This document shows, piece after piece, positions 59,200-64,000 of a stretch of 64,000 nt of DNA. The notes under the pieces were generated by a model that saw nothing but the letters and a program-made list of their open reading frames with translations, was not told the DNA's origin and ran no database searches. A program made the translations under genes and the position numbers. The stretch is from the NCBI GenBank assembly GCA_015680685.1, contig MNCI01002305.1:1-64000 (forward strand), in the 5' to 3' direction. The DNA comes from Gnetum montanum (lineage: Eukaryota; Streptophyta; Gnetopsida; Gnetales; Gnetaceae). The first letter of the stretch is position 1, and every line of letters begins with the position of its first letter.

Positions 59200-60760
59200 A
59201 GGATGATCAATAAAGCTTATATGCTAGCTAGTGTATAAGGAACATGCAAGAGTCTTTTCACCAACTTCCTTGGATTAAAATGACTGAAAAATTAACTAGT
59301 GGAAGTCCAAAGGCCTAAGGAATAACATAAGATGAAAATTTGGACAACTTTTAGCCTTCAGAAGCTAACTTAAAGCCTTTTACGCTAGGCACACAAACCT
59401 TATATGTTGGCTAGCATATAAGGAACATGTGAGAGACTTTTGACCACTTTCTTTTACTGAAAATGACTCAAAAATCAACTGGTGTAAGCCCCAAATCCTA
59501 TGGCATAAGGTAAGCCCAAACTTTAACTATGTTTTAGCTCTTAGAAGAGGAATTTAAGCATCCTACACTAAAGGTAGGAAGCTTGTATTCTAGCCAGCTT
59601 ATAAAGAGCATAAAAACTGCCAATGGACTCTTATTTGCCTTCCCATGCTATCCAAAAATCCTTATCCTAGCATAGAATCCTAGGTGCTAGCTTGGGAACC
59701 CTATGAAGTAGGAAAAGTAGTTGAAATGGCTTCACAAATCCAATTCTTCATTTTTTAGGCTAGGATTATAGGATTTATATGTTTGTGAGCATAAAAATTA
59801 AGAACAAGCCATCTACCAGTTTGAATGACTTCAAAATGCATCATGCTAATTACCAAACCCTAGTTATAGACACTCGAGACCTTAGAGGCCAAGAAATCAA
59901 GTAGAATGATCCAAAAAACTATTAATTATCAATCTTTACATTGGGCATATAAGATATATATGGTGGCCATTATATAAATGGATTGGCTAAATGTTTGGAA
60001 AAAAATTTTAGCATCCAAAATTACTTGGAATTTTAGTGGAGAAGCCTAGGATCCTAGAACTAGAAGCTAACTATAATTTGACCTTGGTTAGGCATAGAAA
60101 ATTTAGGATTTACCACTTTTACATTGAGGCATTAGGAGAAATATGATGGCCAACATAAAAACTACCAAATGAACTTTGGTTGACACATTTTACCTTAGAA
60201 AAACCCACTTTTTGATCTTAAGAACTATGCGCTACCCCAAAAGCCTAAGGTGGAAAAATTTTGAATTTTGATAATCCATGAAAAAATTCATCTAGCATAA
60301 ATACATTGGGGGCCAAGATTTATACACTAGCTAGTATATAACTCAGGATGTGGTAGCCTGTAATGCCCTTATTGAGTCAAATCAACACCAAAATTGACAT
60401 ATCTCTTCACCTAGACTACTATGCTAATACCCAAGGGCCCTAACATCCAAGAACTAGTCAAAATAAATTCTTGGAATCAAATATTTCAATATATACAGTA
60501 GTGCCTCATGAGAAATATGCTAGCCATATTTTAGGCCAACATAAAAGTCATGAATAGCCTTTTTCTTAGCTTAAAACAAGCTCAAAATAACAATTTAAGA
60601 TGTCCAAATCATTCTATATGCCTTGGAAGCTATTATGAGAGCCTAGGAATGCCAAAAACTAAGTCCAAACCATCTAAAAATCACATATCTTAGTCTCATA
60701 TGTTGGCATACCAATTCCCTACATTGGCCAACATGTGGTCATAGTGTATGATAGTTTGAG
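59200..60760 (+). repeat. Degenerate tandem array, unit about 185 bp
   Basis: A recurring core like TTATATGCTAGCTAGTGTATAA, or TATGTTGGCTAGCATATAAG, occurs near 59218, 59401, 59585, 59780, 59940, 60130, 60310, 60510 and 60700, that is at 160-200 base steps. The first two units align well beyond the core (AAGGAACATG, GAGA-CTTTT, AATGACT-AAAAAT-AACT); later ones are much decayed. Confidence 0.6.
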
Positions 60761-62478
60761 CAAGTGAAAGTCAATTCAGGTTAGCTAATTCTTAATCCCG
60801 AAGATTACCACAAGCACTATAATGACTTTGCCAAGTCAAATAGGCCTTCCACAATGGCCCACTAAGGCCTAAAACTGGCAACATATCATCATGTTGACCA
60901 TATACTAGCCTAATTTGCCTTGTTTAGCCTTGTTTCACTATTTTCTAGCCTTATTTAACATTATGTTACTCTAACATTATAATATTTCACATTATTTAAC
61001 AATTGTATCACATAGATGCCACTTGATATGTTTATGATGACTAGCCTTAAAGCCTAAATGGGCCTTCCTGTGATTTTTTTAGGCCAAGTTGATCTTAAAA
61101 TATCAAAATATTAAGCCTCAAAACCATTCTACCATATAGCCTTAACATCCTAAAGTAGCTTGATTACCATTGACCTTGAAGCTAGAATCATTACAAAGGA
61201 TTCTTGGTTAAATTTCCCATATAAACCATGATGGTGAGAAGAAAATGCATGGAACCAAGTTCCTTGCTTGAACTTAAACCTACTTTAGACATCATCAAGC
61301 CCTTGCAATGTAATAGTAAAACCATCAAATAACCGTATATTACATCTAACACTCACATGTTTCCTTATAGCATTATTTTTCATTAGTTGGAATGAATTAC
61401 CAATGTTGATAACTCCAATGATCTATAACAAGCAAGCCTACATGACCTCATAACTCCATTTTTCATGAAAAATGAATTGCAAACTTTGTAAAATTTGTGA
61501 TGTAAGACATAGATCACTCAATGTTGTAATGATAGTAGCCTATGGTGTTCTATAATGTGCTTATTATGTCATGTAGCAATATGCAGTGCCTTGTAACAAT
61601 GTGTATTATTTATCTTGTTTTCTTACTCTCTTGGAGTTGTGCTTACAAGATGAAACCTGGAGTCATGACAAAGGTGTAACTCATTGCAATAGCAAGATAC
61701 CATATGACCTTGATGACTAAGATTTGGTTAGCTTGTCCTACTAGGCCAAGAGTGCTTGTCTCACGTCACTACCATTACCCCTTTCAAGCTATAATCCCAT
61801 AGTCTAATTACAACCTTCCTTACCCTAAATAACAATGATAACCTATGTTCAATATTCATGCATCATGGCTATGTGACATCCCCTTCATTAAGCTTCACTA
61901 TCAAGTTCATTGGATGTAACACATCTCATTTGATGAGAAAACCAAACTAAGTTTGGCCTTGGCAATGGATCCCAATGAAGGTTTCAGCCCTCTATAAAGT
62001 AAAAAAATGAAAAAATAAAAAATGATGAAGTAAATTTCCAAAAAAGGAAAAATGAAAATGAACCTTAAAATTCAAATCAACAACTCAAAACAAACAAAAG
62101 GAAGAGCTTAATGATTGAAGAAGCCTTGGACTAGAGTGTTCATTCTGCTAACATATTACTGAGTGACTAGTACTTCTAAGCACAAATCATGAAGACCACG
62201 TTGATCAGCAAGCATATCACTACCATATCGTAACCATGATGTCAACATTTGGAATTTATTGTTAATGCATGTGACCATTTTCCAATGATTAAATATGACC
62301 TTTATCTCATCTTAGACCTATATCATCTCATCATAGCCTTATCTCACCATCATAAGTACTCTTTGGCATGGATCGATAGCTACAAAATCAAGTGTAGAGA
62401 AGAAACATTGATGATGGATCAATAGTGATGTTTTGCATTCTTTATCAATTTTCCTAGGGTTAATCCTCAAAACATCAA
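60761..62478 (+). other. Noncoding 3' interior of element 2
   Basis: No domain on either strand. Its last part (about 62360-62478) is collinear with the fragment at 25490-25600, so it is the conserved pre-LTR region of the family. Confidence 0.5.
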
Positions 62479-62491
62479 CAAGAGAGGCTAA
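62479..62491 (+). other. Polypurine tract of element 2
   Basis: CAAGAGAGGCTAA directly before the LTR start TGAAACATC. Confidence 0.65.
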
Positions 62492-63786
62492 TGAAACATC
62501 ATAAAGAAAATCAATATTGAAATCCATTATCAAATTTATATGTAATTTGTTGCAAAATTATGACAAACATAATTACATTATTTTCCCCAAAATCTAGCAT
62601 TGTAACCTTTTTCATTAGGATTTGAGGCAATAGTTTTAATGTAAAGTGAAATTTGCAATTTATATGTTGCACATCTCATACATCCTAGCTTATGGATGTT
62701 AAAAATGCTTCATAAGCTATGAATGCCTCATCTTTTAGGTAAGAAAATCTACAGTTTCCACATGTCTAGATTTGGGAAGGTTGAAAATGCCTTGTAGACC
62801 ACCAAATTTGGCATTTCTTAGCTTATACATTGCCCATGACAATTTTTATGCTAGAAAACCTATAAAGACAATGTATAAAATTTGGATTTTAAGTTTTTAT
62901 GCTGGCCATAGCATTTTTTACACTATGACATCTACATAGGTAGCATATAAAATCTGGTCTTTGATTTTTTAAGTTGAGCCTTGGATTTTTACATTAGGAA
63001 ACATATGAAGGTAGTGTGAAAATCATAAAAATATCAAAATTTGCTAAATATGCTATCAAGAGATGCCATGCATACACAATAAATTTGCAACAATCTGTTA
63101 GTAATCATGACAGAATTATCAACAACAAATTAGGACATCAATAACCTATTTAAACCAAAGATTACTTCATTAAAGGGACTTTTAGATGATTCGTGCATTC
63201 ACTAAACTTAAAAATTTTAAAGTAGTGCAAGCAAACAAAAGTTCAGAATACCAAGATTTTTTGTAATTTGCATTCAAGCTTAAAAACAAGACTTTCAAAG
63301 CAATGCATACCTACAAAAAGTCTATAACTATTCTTCTACCTACAATGTAGATTCCAATGATAGAGAGACCAGTGATGAGATTGAGGTGTAGAACACACTG
63401 TATCATCTATAGTAGAGTTGGATATAGAATAGACCCTGCTAGATGACTCAGGTTCCAAGCACTCTTCCTTTGGTTCTTTATGCATTCAAAGCATAAAACT
63501 TTGTATTATCCAAACTTCTGTTTCTATGGACCTTTAGTATTTCAATAAAAAAAATTTATAGTTTTGTTGATTCATTACAAGTTTATTCCCTATTTCTATA
63601 CACTTAAATTTATATTTGTGATTACATTTTATTTATTTGAATTAGTAATGGATTGGAAGTTCTTGGGTGATCACGAAGACCATCCAGGGTGATTTGGAAG
63701 CTTTTCCTTAGACTTGTGTATCTGAAGCTAAACTATCTCATCTTGAAATTTTCAGCCTTCTAACATCAAATTTTTCAAGTGTTACA
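62492..63786 (+). repeat. 3' LTR of element 2
   Basis: 1295 bp, TGAAACATCAT to GTGTTACA, collinear with 54673-55916. Confidence 0.85.
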
Positions 63787-64000
63787 ATCTTTAAATAATA
63801 GAAATTTTGCTTTTGTTACAGGTTCAATCCCTATGCAAGTCATTTCTCATGAGTACCCCTTGGGATCATGTTTGATATCTCATGATGTCTCTTATCCCAA
63901 GTCCTTAATTAATACCCAAGCCTCAAGTTTGTCACGAAATAACATATTGAGCTAACAATATACCTAGTATAAAGAAAGAGAATTGACTCACTTTTCTAAC
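63787..64000. other. Right flank, nothing recognised
   Basis: Sequence after element 2; too short to classify. Confidence 0.4.

Larger units (their letters stand above)
54673..63786 (+). mobile_element. Element 2: gag-only Tat-type retrotransposon
   Basis: 9.1 kb element with LTRs at 54673-55916 and 62492-63786, a primer site of the same unusual type as element 1, a decayed gag and a polypurine tract, but no protease, RT, RNase H or integrase in its 6.6 kb interior. LTR starts (TGAAA(C/T)ATCA), LTR ends, primer site, gag and repeat motifs are homologous to element 1, at considerable distance. It looks non-autonomous, dependent on a related full element in its active time. The flanks (TTCTA and ATCTT) do not match well, so a target duplication is not shown. 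Confidence 0.8.

Noticed and set aside
1-64000. tRNA, rRNA, CRISPR, or ordinary host genes
   Set aside because: None could be supported by sequence; all coding signals trace to retroelements or to the antisense gene inside one.

Overview
This window is a gene-poor, AT-rich stretch of a land-plant nuclear genome, built almost entirely of decayed LTR retrotransposons of the Ty3/gypsy superfamily. Very large elements, several Athila/Tat-type and one chromovirus-type element, heavy decay and the lack of any ordinary single-copy gene fit a large repeat-rich plant genome. A gymnosperm is a reasonable guess, but the species cannot be read from the sequence. There is one assembly gap (14834-15590). 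No tRNA, rRNA, CRISPR or bacterial features were seen.

Layout. About 1-6.3 kb (copy A) and 12.9-17 kb (copy B) are two plus-strand remnants of one gypsy family: RNase H and integrase, then a long shared noncoding spacer. 6.4-12.1 kb (copy C) is a minus-strand Athila-type element with 5' LTR, tRNA-Asp-like primer site, gag, protease, RT and RNase H. 17.8-25.4 kb (copy D) is a related minus-strand element with RT, RNase H, integrase, an extra unknown ORF and a 3' LTR, but no gag. 26.4-32.4 kb is the 5' part of a plus-strand chromovirus-type element with a roughly 3.2 kb LTR.

The centrepiece is 34463-52193, a 17.7 kb Tat-lineage element (element 1). It has a 1.4 kb LTR pair, near-matching 5 bp target duplications, primer site, polypurine tract, gag, protease, RT, RNase H, a second (archaeal-type) RNase H and integrase. 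Protease and RT are separated by a 5.9 kb interval that reads as an intron with phase-compatible splice sites. On the opposite strand inside this interval lies an eight-exon gene (40811-45258) whose splice phases all agree. It would encode about 1070 residues: an N-terminal FCP1/NIF-type HAD phosphatase-like domain with key acidic residues missing, then a long region of unknown family with a Cys cluster, a coiled coil and an acidic tail. It has its own TATA-like and telo-box sequences. This intron-bearing gene carried in antisense within a retrotransposon intron is the most interesting item in the window.

54673-63786 is element 2, a gag-only relative of element 1 without pol. Most of its interior is noncoding and includes degenerate tandem repeats of roughly 185 bp. 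Every coding region found is broken by stops or frameshifts, so nothing here is likely to make an intact protein from this copy.
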